NCBI RefSeq assembly: GCF_019175385.1 | Contig: NC_083342.1 | Coordinates: forward strand, 121,396,376-121,460,375 | Direction of reading: 5' to 3' | DNA from: Lycium barbarum | Taxonomy: Eukaryota; Streptophyta; Magnoliopsida; Solanales; Solanaceae | DNA length: 64,000 bases | In this document: piece after piece, positions 1 through 13,240 of the stretch | Layout: every line of letters starts with the position of its first letter | Position numbering within the stretch: the first letter of the stretch is position 1 | The notes under the pieces: generated by a model | Databases searched by the model: none | What the model was told of the DNA's origin: nothing | The model's input: only the letters and a program-made list of their open reading frames with translations | Made by a program: the position numbers and the translations under genes

Positions 1-341
1 GCTAATTGGAGGACATCAAAGGAGGTAGAGCTGGCTAATGACTTAATCCACTCATAGCAGAATAACTAGAATGTATGCAGAAGCATAATGAACACTTTAC
101 ATCTTTGAAAAAAGAAAAGCATTTACAATCTAAAATACAATTAAATGATTTCAAGGCTTTAGAATGGTTAGTGATTCAAGCAAAATGAAACTCTTGTGCA
201 ACTGTTATTGGTGTGTTCCTATTCTGTATGATAAATATTACAATGTGCAACAAGTGAAGCATAAAATTTGAAATCTGATAACTAGTTAATATATTTTATA
301 CGAGGGTAAAAGCCAGATGAGGTATATATGAAAAACCATAC

Positions 342-3300
342 CTCTATGCTACTAGCAACATCTTCCATACTATGCCAACTAGAAGAAAGAGAAGATCCGG
401 AAGATCCTATTCTGACTCTTTCTGGAGTACTTGATCTGGAAAGTGGACGACGCCCTTGCTCTTCCTCCTTCCTTGCTAAGGCTGCCTTAAGACTGGCAAT
501 CTGTGGAAGAGGAAAAACTAGTAGTTCGATTAAGTACGAAATTAGAAAAAACTAGAAACAGTAAAGGAAAAAAGAAAGGTATATCTAAACTCCAAATGCA
601 ATTCTTCTGGACTAAAGTCTTTTGTAAAAAAAATAAAAAAAAAATATCATCTACAATTACGGACTTGACGTGAAAGCAGTTCATGTGTTCAAGTTCACTG
701 AAAACTGAAAATATGGCAAATGTGAAACCTGATCTTTTAGTTCCTTGACATCAGAACCCTCTTTGTTCGCCCGTGCACTACCGAGCTCAACCGTAGAAAC
801 TCGTTCAGCGAATTTCAGAGTGCTGAGTGTTTCTCCAACAGCATTAAGCTCAGGACTTATATGAACGAACATCAAAGTTTTCGCTTGGCCTCCTGATAGA
901 TATGAAAGCCCAAATTTGAATAGCAGAAACAAGAGGAAATCAAAATTTTATGGCTACAGAACACAAGATCTTACCAAGAGAATCTTGAAGCAACTGTGTA
1001 AGCTTACTATTCCTGTAGGGAACATGTGAGTTCTTTTGGGCAAGTGAAGATATGACATCTCCTAAAGCAGAAAGAGACTTGTTGATATGTGTAGCCTCCT
1101 TCAACCTATCACCAAGCACCTCTGACTTGTCCACTCTTTCACTTCCTGCCAGATCAACGAGGTGCATGGAGCCACGAAGAACCGCACCAGATGCCATGTT
1201 TCTTCCTTGAACATGAACTGTAAGGCAACTGCAAATGTGCAAACATAGATTTTTATATAGAGAAGAAAGGAAGTTAAATCAGCATTAACTTCCACCCTTT
1301 CCCTTTAAAACAGGAAAAATGGAAAAGAGGCATATAAGCAGCACCTGTGAGAGCGACTACTTCTGTCATTCATGGCAGTAGCACTCACTGCACGATTCTT
1401 GTGCCCAAGGTTCATCAGATTCAATACATCAGAAGTTGATGTTACAGGAACGAGATTTGCATCAGGTACATTGAAACCCTTCTGGGAACTGTTGCGAATT
1501 TCTACTGTATTTAGAAGTTAAGTCAAACATTTAAGAGACCACGAGATAGGGATCTAATAGTAATATGAAAGAACAAAGAAAAGAATGGTTGCGAAAAGGA
1601 TATTTTTTGTTAACACCATCTGCAGTAAGGAGATCCCGGACTTGCTCATTATAAATTTCAACCATCTGAACTGAAATATCATAAGAAATAACATCTTTTC
1701 TTTGTTCTGAGATAAGAAATAGATCACTCAATGCCCTGTAATTCACACCAAGGGTCTCCTTCGTGAGATCTGATGGGCCAGTCTGTAGGTAAAAAAGTTA
1801 AGAGCTAAACATAATGTTTTTCGCTTTTTCTCTTAACCAAATGATATCCACTTATGTGATTAAAGGGTTCAATAATTAAGTTCAACTGCCTAACCATCGT
1901 ATGTGTCTTCCCTGATCCCGTTTGGCCGTAAGCAAAGATACAAACATTGTAGCCATCAAGAACAGACCGGATCAAAGGTTGTGTATCTGCAAACACTTCC
2001 GCTGCATTGTGATAAATAGAGGTGTTACAATAAAATCTAAACCTGCAACGTGCACTAAAAAGGAAAAGTATGGAGTACTTAGCGACCTTGGGTTACAGAA
2101 GGACCAAAGACCTTGTTAAAAGTGAATGATTTTTTCCCCTCTTTTCCGTACTTTGAAGGTGTAGTTATTGTAATATTCCCGTCATCTATGTGATCCACGG
2201 TGCTTAGACTGTTTTGTTGGCCAGGCAAGAAAGGCCGCACCCGGCAATACACTCTGATGTTCCCTGTCCAAATATGTAAATGTACACACAGAATAGTGGT
2301 TAATATCATCACAATATAATAGCAGAATGCCATGAAATTTGAATCTATTCTATAAAAAAGTGTTACCTTTAAGGTCTTGCACTTGATTGTACAGCTTCCG
2401 ATTCTCCTCCAGAACCTTTTGGTAACTCGAAGCAGCGTGAGCTAAACCATGCAGATGTTTACCTATTCAAAAGAGATTTTAGTTGCTAAATCCCAGTTAC
2501 AATCTCAATTAGCACTAAACAGTTCTGTTTACGTGTACCTAGATTGCCGACTTCCTCTTGATATTTCAGTTGAAGAAACTGCAAGTCTGCTTTAGCAGCA
2601 TGGAGAGTAGATTTCAATTGCTACAAATTATGAACAGGGTATGTCAATCAATCAGTTCAAACCAAACATACTTCATTCTCGAATCTGCACCACAACTCCT
2701 ATACCTGTACTTCTTGATGTTGTTGTTCAACAAGCATCAGCTGCCTTACAACCGGTGTTGTTGATACACCATCATCATTTATGTCTACCCTGCCGGATAT
2801 CCCTTCAGAGGGTGCTTTCTCTTCATCCTTGACCATTGCGACCTGTGCCTCCTCAGGTGTAAGCTCCAACGGAGATCCATCCGTTGTTGAAAAAGCTGCC
2901 TCTTTCTGGGAGGTGGTCTTTGACTGTCATATCACCAAAAGTATGTAAGACCCAAATTTAAGCAAGAAACGACAGTGGACACTTTCAGCATTTTTCAACT
3001 GCTAACAGAGCAATCTGTTCTGTCATATTTCAGAAGCATGTAATTATACAAGAAGTTGGAAGAAGTGCCTCATATAATATGTTGTAAAATGAAAACACCA
3101 GTAAAGAAAGAGCTCCAACCTGTTCTTTTTGGCTGGCAAGCCGATGCTCAAATTCTTCCATAACTTTGCTCAACATATTCTCCACAATCTGTCCAAAATG
3201 AGAATCTTGTTTATTTCAGATAAGCAGACATCAACTTACATTTATCAAAGAACTCTATAGCCAATATGATACTAGAGGAAGAAGCCAGCCAGATCCCAAA

Positions 3301-5600
3301 GTTCCAAGTCCATGTTCCTCTCCAGAGATGTGCCAGAACTTTGGGAGCATCTGATTGTAGGAATCGGATAACCTAGTATTCTAGTAGTTTGCTACTGCAT
3401 CGGAATTGATGGAATATATCTTTCCAGGGTAATGCCAGACATTTTCTTTCTCTTTCTAACCATTACTGTCCATACAAACCTCAAATCTTATAATAAGACA
3501 TAAGCCCTGCAGACTAAATTTACGGTCTTTACTAACTAAGCCTTTACCCTCTGAGGGAAGCTAGAGAGGTAAGCTAATTATGTGAGCCCTGTCTATGTTG
3601 TGAAGATTTAGGGCATTTCTATGAGCCTGGCAGATTATTTGCCATCAGAACTATCTGTTGGGAATCACATTAAGAAAGATAGTTACCATTCATAGTGCCT
3701 TCCAAGACAAAGTGCTTAATCACAAAACATATCAAACCCTCTTGTGGGAATCAAGCTAAGAACACTTACAAATGGAATATCTTCTTGCTTCTTGTCAGAA
3801 AGAAGCTCGTGAACAAGCATATGGAGGGAACTTGGGTTAACCTGGAAATGAAAGATTAAGATATTTAGTTCGTACAAGGTATTTTGAGATGCCAAAAATT
3901 ATTACAAAATAAGCTTGCAAACCATTTCACGGGCATCTTGCCCAACATCACTGCTATCAAGAGATTTGTCGCTGATAGATGAAGTCCTTGAGATTGAATT
4001 CATGAATGGCTCAGAGTTTCTTCGGAAAAATTGCTTTCCTGCCGATGATGGTTTTGAGTTCCCACTGTATTTCCATGATCCACTTCCACCTCCTTGTTTC
4101 CACTCAGTATAAGATTTCAATGCTAGCACACAATTGATAATTCTCGACGATTTCCCTCCCTAATTCAGGAAATGACAACATTTTAACAGGTGGTTTCAAA
4201 TGTCCAATTGACTAGTTTGGAGAGTAACTAACATGATCAAACAAATAAGTATCAAATTATCTCGAAATCATCTACTTACTTTCTCCAAATCAGATGCTTC
4301 GAAAGAGGGAAGACCCATTTCTTCTACGGCTACAAGGAAGTTACGGACATTTTCAAAGTATTGATATGCAGAAAGAGCTGCCCCATCAGGGACATTAGTA
4401 GAATCAGGAGGTGCTTCAACTACCTAATAAGCAAAGTAGAACTATGTCATTGACTTGATGAAACTGATTTAGATAAAAGATTGAACAAAAGGAGCTTCAG
4501 AAACCCCACTTTTTGCACAGCACCAGGCTGAACTTTATTAAGAACATTGCAAAGTACGATTCCACTGCGCAATCCAAGTCTGAAGTCTTCTTCTGAAGGC
4601 TGCGCGGGCAAATCTTTAGCCGCAACCACTCCGATTGTCTTTCTGAGCCACCCTGCCGCTTCATATCTTCTTGATGCTGCATTGTTACATTTCCAATTAA
4701 ACATTCTCACGCACAAGTATCTTTTTTTACACTATAAGTGCATAGAACTTAAAACTCTTGATTTTATAACAGGTACATTATGGTTTATCTGAAGAAGAAA
4801 AGATAAAGATATATTCTGTGCTGAGATATTCAATCACAAGGACTTCAATTTCTTTTTAAATATTTGGTGATCATTTGAATCAATGTATTCTTCGAATCAA
4901 ATGTATCTATTAGTCTTTAAAGAGTTGATGTAATTGTTTACGAAATATCAAAATATCTTAAGAGTACAATCTTGACTTTCATCTAGGTGCTTCACATTTT
5001 CATTTCATCTTTCAGGTGAAAAGAACAAAACCAACCAAAGTTCCTCAACAATTTAACAAAGTGAGGACTGTTCCTTAATCAATAATGTGCATATATTTGT
5101 CTTTAAATAGTACAAGCTTTTCCCTCCACAACTGTTCACGAGACAACCCATCCCAAAAAAAAAAAAAAAAAAAAACAGGTGGGAAAAAAAATCTTCTTCT
5201 GTTTCTTGTTTCAAGAGCGACGGGAAACCCGAAAGACCAAGAATCTTGGAAATAATGCATTAAATAGACAAATAGTACTTGCAGTAACAACAAAATTGGG
5301 TTCATCTCAAATGATTTGCATTAATTACAACAACTGTTCCTATATAGGAGGGCGTAACGTTTAATATATTGCATTAATTGATTCACAGAAAAATTTACGA
5401 GTTCATTAAAAAGATTAACAACGTGAAAGAAAGGAATAGTAAATGATCAAATAAAGGAAGAATAAATTAAAAGGGGACATACAAGCTTCTTCAGCTTTTC
5501 TTGAAGCCAAATCAATGTCGCTCAATCTCTTCCCTTGTTGAAGAACATCTTCCACCACTGATGCCACAGATATTCCAAGAATCCCCTCTTCCCTACTCAT
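342..5600 (-). CDS. CH-domain kinesin-14 motor protein (KIN-14I/G-like), 3' end outside the window
   Basis: Minus-end-directed microtubule motor of the plant KIN-14 group that also has an actin-binding-type calponin-homology (CH) domain. Sixteen coding exons read in phase as complement(342..500, 729..892, 975..1228, 1345..1506, 1604..1782, 1895..2001, 2087..2263, 2367..2462, 2539..2620, 2705..2923, 3120..3188, 3770..3841, 3923..4159, 4280..4423, 4510..4676, 5483..5600), about 802 residues. The CH domain covers roughly residues 40-160. A linker and coiled coil follow, then the motor from [12 protein letters not shown] at about 402. Visible motor motifs are the P-loop GQTGSGKT (486-493), switch I NDRSSRSH (602-609) and switch II DLAGSE (635-640). 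The start MSREEG was chosen because the following [12 protein letters not shown] is the conserved family N-terminus; an upstream in-frame start is possible. The last exon or exons are not resolved; bases 1-60 gave no convincing C-terminus. The intron at 1507-1603 looks like a U12 AT-AC intron. Family assignment is firm; the exact KIN-14 subgroup is inferred. Confidence 0.93.
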
Positions 5601-8600
5601 TATTACCAAAACCAACAAAAAAACAAATGGGGAATCTACAAGAAAAATATGTTCAACTTAACAGAATCAAAAAATATATCTGTGCATTGTATGTATATAG
5701 ATATACGTGTATTATGTATATACAAAGAGAGATGATGGTGGTGAAAGGATGTTAGGGAAGAAGAAAGAACGACAAGAAAATGGAAGGGCAGTTATAGAAG
5801 AAGAAAGAGATTATTATTATTATTATGATGATGAAAATGGGTTTGATTTTTTCTTTTTCTATTTTGAGTCAATGAAATTTGTTTTGTGTTAAGTTTAATT
5901 AGTATTATTCGCCCTCAGCCATCACCATGGCCACCTTTGCTTTTTGCTACACTCACTATAGGTGCGAGAAAGAAACTACCTGCCAACCCACATTCCGAGC
6001 CGAAAGGTTCGGGTTTCTAATGGTACCTCTATTTCTTTCCTTTTAAAAAAAAACAATAATAATAATAATCTTTCAAATAATTTACAAATGTTTGTTTGTT
6101 CAGTGTAAAATGTACTTATGTTTTGTTTTTCAAATTTGTAGAGTCAAATTAGTCAAATAATTTTCAATTTCCATCACTTGAAAATTAGTCAAATAGTTAC
6201 ATTAATGATAAATTAGTTAAACGAATTGTTTACAAAAAAAATATCAGAATACAGAAAGTAAGTGTAATATTATAAACTACAAGGAAAACTAGTTTAATGA
6301 AGCAAAGGTCTCTGAAATTATTCCTTCCCTTTTTTGCGAAACTTTTTCATCCAGAAGAATAAATTTATAAATCCTTTTCAGAAGAATTAATTCTTTTAAG
6401 ATAAAAATATTTTTATCAAAAAATTATATTTGGCAAGTAAGCCCTCTTTAATTTCATTCATCTATCTCTCGCGCTCTCCTTTCTTGCTCTTTTAATGTAA
6501 TTTGAAGTTTTATTTTATATTCTAATTATATAAAATCTAAAAATAAATAAATTTAAATAAAGCTTCGAATATGAGATATTTAAATCTATTCATTTATGTA
6601 AATAATGCTAAATGAAAGTGAATGTTTTCATGTTTTTTCTCCATTGTTTGGAACTCAAAGTCAACGTTAAGCTAAATGCAAATTATTTTTCTTATACTGA
6701 AAAAATATTTCTTAAATGCTTTGGCCAAACACGATTGCTATTCTTTCAAAGTTCCTTTTGTGATACTCAATATGAAAGGAAATCATTTCAAAATATGTAG
6801 ATTTTGAAAATTTGGCCACTCTAATTGTTAGAGCTCACCTCAAACTAATAAAATCATAAGCTTTCTTATCCGACTTAACTTGAGAGTTAGAGCTTATTCT
6901 AGGACCTAATTACTAGTAGATCATGCGGTGTGATTTTCATGACATTAATTTCCATTTTATTATATTTCCGAAAGAAAAGAACTAACGCAAAAGAAAAATC
7001 TTAGAAACAACGTAACATATGTTAAGCATCGGATTTCATAATTATATTTCTCTAACATATTAAATCCCGAAGGGAACATATGATATAATGAGTCTAATAA
7101 CAAAACAGTGATACCAACTAAAGTAGCCTTAAAATGTAGTTATAGTGGGCAAAACATTTTTTAATATAATAAGCACTTAAATTTCTTATTGATGTTTCCT
7201 GTTTATCTCTTTTATGGAAAAAGCTCTACACACTTTTTAGATATTGACTTTTATCATAAAAAAAAAAAATTGAAGGTAATTTCCCCTTTCTTATTACGTA
7301 CTACTAATTAAAAATAACTTTGGAAAAGTTTTTCAAATCTTTGAAAACTGACAAAAACATTTAGGAGTTCTTCTTTGATTTTTTTTTTTTTAATAACTGT
7401 GGTGTCCGGACCGGAGGCACCATGTAACTCTGTCCATTAAGACTAGAATATATGAGAAGAAATCACCTAGTATTTTGTCTTAAGACCCCATGGTGCTCAA
7501 CTCACTTCATTGACCACTAGGTCATACCCTTGGGTGCTCAAGAAGTTAATTTCTTCTTCTAAAAACAACTTAAACAAACACTTTCAAGTTTCAACAAAAA
7601 CTTAAAAACTAGTTTTATATTACTCTAGGACTAACAGAGTCTTTATTGATCAACTTGTAAGTTTTTGCGTACAATTATGTAATATGTTGGTCATAGCTAA
7701 CATCTCCAAAGTTATTGAGACTAAGGTTTATGTCCATCGTCGTGTAATTATGATTTTTGATAAATATACAGGTTGGAGTCATGCCTAATTCCTCCATCAT
7801 AAAGATGGAAATCTTGAAATTTAAAAAAAAAAAAAAAAAAAAAAACTTAAAAACTATTTTTTCTGTTTTCCAAAATAAACGCCACTGCAATTTCTGGCAA
7901 ATTGTACAGTTTGTTTAAAGGCTTTCAACTAGAATCATACCATCCTTACATATTTGTCAAATTAAAGTGCAACGTTTTCTTTATTTTTTAATTGCAGTAA
8001 CACATACGTCCATGATGTTAATCAGTATCCTACCTTTGAATTTGTGAAATGATCTAATTTAATTGTATGATTATTAATGCATAAAGCTACTCTTTACTTT
8101 TAAGTTTTAACTCAAGCATCAAATTTATTTCCTTGACTTTTCTTGGGGCGGGCTATGGTGGTATTTAGTTATGTCTATCACCCTTAACCTTTTACTATAA
8201 ATATTATTTTTCTTCTTAAAAATGAATATGGTTTTTAAGAAGAGTCTTTTATTATCGTTTTTTTCTTTTCAGAAGTTTATGTCGTTTTTTTCTTTTCAGA
8301 AGTTTATGTCGTTTTTTTTTTTTGGTTATTATTGTTAGCAAAACGTTGGTCCAGTACTCTTTTTATGAATGGAGTCCAGTGCAATAAAATATGTTGGAGC
8401 TTAAAAAATGCAATCAACAAGCAATACTTAATATATGTGGCTGTATCCAAAATAATATTGAAGATAAGGAAATTTGGCTGGAGAATTAAAAATAGCCTGA
8501 AAAGCGGATGCCTTTACTTGTGTTTAAAGACATAACGTGCTCGTATAATTGGTACAATACTTCAGTGCTTTTTAGCCATTTTTCTTTAGACATATCTTAA

Positions 8601-9745
8601 GATCTGTGATTTTAAAACTGAAGATCCATTTAATCCTGCCATGTCCATGGATAACATTGAAATCTTTTATTAGATCATTGCATTATTGTCTTATTAACAC
8701 ATACAGTTCCATCATGATCTATCTCCAAAATCTAACAATATATATTCTTGCTTCTCTTTAAAGGTGCAATGCATATTCAAAAAGGAGAAATACAAATACT
8801 TGCCCCAGTGTTTGTTAGGAATGTGGTCACTTTCAAGTATCCAAACAGTTGTTACGGATGATCACTAGCCAAAGTTTCACCACAATGTCTATATCATCAA
8901 CCAAACCCTAATTGGAACAATGGATATAGGCTTAATTCTTATCCTCCGATCCTCTCCTGAATTAATCCTATTCTCGATTGACAAGAGAGAAGAAAAAGAG
9001 AAGTTGGTGGTTCCCTTTTTCTTTCCACAATATAACGGATAACTTAGTTCTTATCCTTTTTTTTTTTTTTTGGATAAATAAAGATAGGAATTTGTTAAGA
9101 ATAGTTGTGGAAATGTTTCACAATATGGTAAATATCGGTGGCCTTTGAACTTAATTAGAGTAGCTGTGGTGGTCAAAATATGACTTGGGTATGGTGAATC
9201 AAACCAAAAAGTGAATAGTGGAGGCTACTCCTTCATAGACGCACCATGCCTTTTGTACAACCTACTAACTCCGTCAAGACCAAGTATATATATATATATA
9301 TATATATGGCACGAGATATTGGCAAATTAAATGACTCCTAAAGTGTAGCTTTGAACTTGCAACACCCTACTCTCAACCATTTATAAGCTGTTAGTGTCTA
9401 CATATTTAACTGGTGGAATTCACGAGCATCTACAGTACTAGCTAGCTAGTCGTAAAAGTTCTATAGATTGTAAAAACCTTAACACATATAATAAATTAGT
9501 ACTAATAAGTTATGTACTGTATCGTACTGTTATACATAGAATTTTTTCGTATTGGTTAGAAACAAAAATGATATATTATTACCATAGCAGAAGAAGATGG
9601 TGGTTTTTGTGCATGGTCTGTTGAGAAATTTCTTAAAGAAGTGGGGAACTGAAACTTGGAAAGCTAGGGAGAAGGGAGCATGTCGCTGAAAAAGGGGTCC
9701 TTTGCACATCTTTACAGACTATAAACACTACAATTAAACTAATAT
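5601..9745. other. Intergenic region upstream of the kinesin gene
   Basis: No gene is supported here. The first 300 bases must hold the 5' leader and promoter of the minus-strand kinesin; an ATT-type microsatellite lies near 5812-5826. Beyond that the sequence is AT-rich with many homopolymer runs. A SINE is annotated separately at 7384-7542. A 25-bp unit containing TTTTCAGAAGTTTATGTCG is tandemly duplicated at about 8256-8312. A (TA)n microsatellite lies at about 9287-9307. The short open frames in this stretch show no recognisable protein. Confidence 0.6.
7384..7542 (-). repeat. tRNA-derived SINE copy (Solanaceae type), poly(A) end at the left
   Basis: On the minus strand the sequence begins with a tRNA-like block containing GACCTAGTGGTCAATGA (A-box-like) and ends beside a T-run on the plus strand at 7379-7391, which would be the SINE poly(A) tail. 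The plus-strand text TGGTGTCCGGACC followed by CATGTAACTCTGTCCA resembles a dispersed Solanaceae repeat that I recall from many loci. The family name was not verified. Confidence 0.55.
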
Positions 9746-10010
9746 CCTCCCTCCGTCCCAATTTGTGTGGCACTAATTGGAATTTCGAGAGCCAATAAAA
9801 ATTTTCTTTGACTGGAATTTCTTTATATGTCTTTTAAATATTTTAAGTTGTTAATTATTGTGATTCATAGTACTTTTAACGTAGTTTCCAAATATATAAA
9901 TACTTTTTAAAAAAAAAAAACCTTAAACCTTCTATATGTCCGAATTCAAGGTCAAAGTTAAGAAGTTGAATCTCGAAATTACATTGTACCACATAAATTA
10001 GAACAGAAGT
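9746..10010. mobile_element. Stowaway-like MITE (Tc1/mariner type)
   Basis: The left end CTCCCTCCGTCCCAATTTGTG matches the classic Stowaway terminal inverted repeat. The right end, read in reverse, is a degenerate copy of the same sequence. TA dinucleotides flank both ends, consistent with a TA target duplication. At about 265 bp the size is typical. There is no coding capacity, so the copy is non-autonomous. Confidence 0.75.
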
Positions 10011-10573
10011 AGAATTTTAGAAAGTGGCAATAAATTCTGGGACGAGCAAGGAGTGTAGGGAAGCCTTTAGAGTTTAGTCCAAGAAAAATTGAAGTACATT
10101 ATCTTGATACCCCTCACTTCTGGGACATGACAGGAATCAAAGAGGCATTTTTCATGGACAGGGCATTTGCAGCACATGCATCACTGATACTATCAGTTGA
10201 TCATGCTTTTATCTTTGTTGTTTATGTACTACTCTATAATTGAGGAATTTGCACAACAATACTAACATCTATTTACCCTACATATATCTTTTGGTCCTTA
10301 CTTATAACAAAATTATTAATTAGGTGAATCTTTCAGTGGGACGTGACACAAAATCACTCACTATATTTGTATCATTCAATTGTTAAAGACATAAGGACCT
10401 TACTAGCTATACAACATACAGAAGATATAGACAACAGAGTAAGGTTCCTATTATAGTCCTCGCTAAATTATTGAAATTATTTTTTCAGGCAATGTTCACT
10501 TTAATTAGATCATGAGTTATAATTTACTTTAGATATTGTTCAAAGTCCCACATCAGTGTGGGATGGGTTAATT
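10011..10573. other. Intergenic, AT-rich, no gene seen
   Basis: No coding region or RNA gene can be supported. Near 10540-10565 the text AAGTCCCACATC...GTGTGGGATGGG resembles the start of many small plant LTR/TRIM elements, but no partner LTR was found. Confidence 0.5.
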
Positions 10574-11261
10574 CACTACTAAAAACACGCATAAACCAAG
10601 GGAAAAAACCGACAAACATCCCTTGACTTATTCATGTTTTTACTTTAATTTTTTATATTTTGATTCTCCGTTGTGAAAATTTTAATTTTGTCGCTACTCA
10701 CATTGTCGATGTGGGATAATAGAGTACTAGCTAATTCGTCTCTTATGGTCTTGTGCAATCGCTACTTCGATCCTGAGCTAGATGCTGAAATTGAGTTAGA
10801 GCGAATGTACATTTCTTAACAGATATAAAGAATTCTAAGTTCTACACTTTTAGTATAGATTGCTTCATACATAAAAAGTACATTTAAAATAGGTTTTAAT
10901 TCCTTTCTTCTAATAGTCAACGGTTTTTTATGCACATATAATATGATGAAGAATTGAAATTGTTCTAAAATAAAGTATCTGAAAAGTAAAAAGTTCTCCA
11001 TACACTACTATAAATTGTTCTCACCGAACTAACTCATTGGAAAAATTCATGGTAGGAGAAACGAGTTCCCATTGAAACGCTGGAAAACTTCCTAATTTTT
11101 CCGTGTGAAAACACTATTATTTAAGATTTTTCCACCGACATTTAGTGAAAAATACACTGAACATTTTTCAATGAAAAATACACTGAACATTTTTCAATGA
11201 AAAATACAATGAACATTTTTCAATGAAAAATCAGTATGAAAAGAGAGATCTTTTAGTAGTG
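10574..11261. mobile_element. CACTA-type non-autonomous element remnants (CACTACTAAAA ends)
   Basis: CACTACTAAAA starts at 10574 and CACTACTATAA starts at 11003, both oriented inward. The inverted partner TTTTAGTAGTG ends at 11261. The likeliest pair is 11003-11261, about 259 bp, with 10574 being the end of a second, truncated copy. Flanking triplets (ATA and ACA) do not give a clean target duplication. Inside, at 11150-11235, a 30-bp unit with GAAAAATACACTGAACATTT is repeated about three times. No transposase is present. Confidence 0.5.
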
Positions 11262-12541
11262 ACATATTGTTTTTCTTACAAAATTAAACCATTACGTCTA
11301 AAGTATCTAAGAACTAAAGAATTGCCGGTATCTTTACTAATCCTATAGTATATGCGAAAATAATAACGAGTTAATAAGGGGGACTCTCTAAATCTTTTTT
11401 TTCTTCATGAAGTCTCAATCCTCATCCTCATTGGTTGAAATGTCTAATCTGATTTTGTTTGAGAAGTTATTAAGTGAAGGTAAAAAGAGTTATGGGGTCA
11501 ATTTACTATTCCGCGTTCGAAGCAACGGTCGATAATATTTAAAAACAGGCTCGGAGCCGAAGCTGATAGCTTCGGGTAGAAAAATGTGTGGCCACGTGGC
11601 GCGTAAGAAAGAGAAGGGACCCACAGCACCTCCACGCCGGCTGCCGGCATCAGACGTGTCAAGCGGGAAACGGGACCCCACGACTCCGCCAAAAACAATT
11701 TAGAATTTTTCTTTTTGAAAAAATGGATAAAGCGCTCAAAATAGAACACCCCCCCCCCTTTTTTTTTTTTTTGGTTTGCCAAAATCGAATGGATATTTTA
11801 AGTAACTTTTTTGGAGAAGAGAAATAAGAGGTACCAATGAAACAATGGATTTACGATAGTGAGTTTTACGGTTTCACAAAAATTTAAGCTCTAAACACTG
11901 AAAGGTGTAAACATAATAGTTGAGTTAATTAGTACTAGTCTCACATGAACGAATAAAAAGATCAACTGACAGACGTGTTTAATTTGACTCTTTCTAGCAA
12001 TAAATCAATTTTATTTTTGAATTTAGACATGTAGTTCTATATTCTAAATGATATGCGTGTGTTCCGGGACAAACTCCTCTTAAGAAAACTTTTATAGCAA
12101 CTTATATAAAGATTTAACTATATATGAAAAGCATACCCTCAAGAATTAGAAGTTCGTTGTGATTAGCAAAAGGATGGCAAAAATGGCAACGGATTAGCAC
12201 AAGTTCAGGGACTAGAACACAGAAAAAGCGTGCCATTTTCTTATAAAGTAATACGTTTAACAGTACATAAAAAATTCTAACACTAGAGTGGAATTTGGTT
12301 GGCGAACAAGTTATCTCAGAATTGTAACACGTAGATTAATAATGACGAGATTATTTAGTGAATGTATTTTTATCGTTACATTTTAGTTCATTAGACTAAA
12401 AATTGGATATACTGGATATAATATAAAATGTGTATGCCAAAGTGAGATAAGCTTTTATTTTCATTTTTAACATTGACCTTCTTAAAGGACCTTGGGAAGA
12501 AGAGTAATGGAGAGGGGCAAATGTGTCATTTTGGTATGTAC
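11262..12541. other. Intergenic region with a GC-rich, G-box-containing island
   Basis: No gene is supported. The stretch about 11505-11695 is conspicuously GC-rich against AT-rich surroundings and contains the palindrome GCCACGTGGC at 11591-11600, a G-box/ABRE core. A C10 run lies at 11749-11758, followed by a T-run. It looks promoter-like but no coding sequence follows on either side, so it may be a detached promoter or a repeat fragment. Confidence 0.4.
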
Positions 12542-12724
12542 TATGGCGAATCCAAAGTGAAACTTACGAGTTCTCGAAACCCAGTAACTACTGTCCACAC
12601 CTTGTATATGTACTAAAAATTTCACTAACTATTTATAAATATTCGAGTGTGAACCAGCATTATTGTATATTACTCGAGGTTGTTATAGGAACCCATAAAT
12701 TTTGAATTCTGTATCCGCCTCTAA
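12542..12724. repeat. Fold-back repeat with GGCGGATCC-type ends
   Basis: The left end GGCGAATCCAAAGTGAAACT and the inverted right end (plus strand AATTCTGTATCCGCC) are related terminal inverted repeats about 30 bp long. Related ends occur at 17619-17700, 27487-27520 and 49275-49447, so this is a dispersed family in the window. There is no coding capacity. Superfamily is unknown to me. Confidence 0.45.
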
Positions 12725-12962
12725 ATATTAAATCTCAGGATCGTTATCCCACATGGAGTGTGGGATAAAAATAATATCACTAGTGTGATATAAATAATTA
12801 TTATATTATGTAAAGAATCAGACTACACGTGGAATAAGCTAATTCCAAATTTAATTTCTGGATTACAATCCATTATCCTTCAAACTAAATGACCCCTAAG
12901 AATTAATATTATGGAACGCTTTAAAAGTACATATATGATATAACGCATAGTAAGTGAGAGAT

Positions 12963-12979
12963 TGTTTTGGAAGTCCCAT

Positions 12980-13028
<49 letters not shown>

Positions 13029-13240
13029 TGTGGGATGGTTCAATTGGACTCTTTATATGATATTACACAATTCTCATCTCATGAAGTTTTGTGGTTAAGT
13101 TAGGTTAATATTCATTTTCTTATCATGATATCAGAGTATCCCGTTCCGATTCTTAATTTATCCGATGTTGGATTCCCATATTATGCATGTTGTCCTCGTT
13201 TAATTTCAATTGGTGGGCATGGGCGTGTTAGGGTGTTGGA
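12963..13240 (+). mobile_element. TRIM-like LTR element remnant
   Basis: The text TTGGAAGTCCCATAT followed by a long (TA)n tract (12987-13026) and GGTGTGGGATGG resembles a small plant LTR. Downstream, TGATATCAGAG near 13129 resembles a methionine-initiator primer-binding site. A second TGTTGGAAGTC at about 13235 may be the start of the 3' LTR, which is degraded. No coding sequence is present. Confidence 0.4.

Noticed and set aside
1..60. Possible last exon of the kinesin gene
   Set aside because: Acceptor-like AGs exist, but none gives a recognisable KIN-14 C-terminus in the required phase before the window edge.
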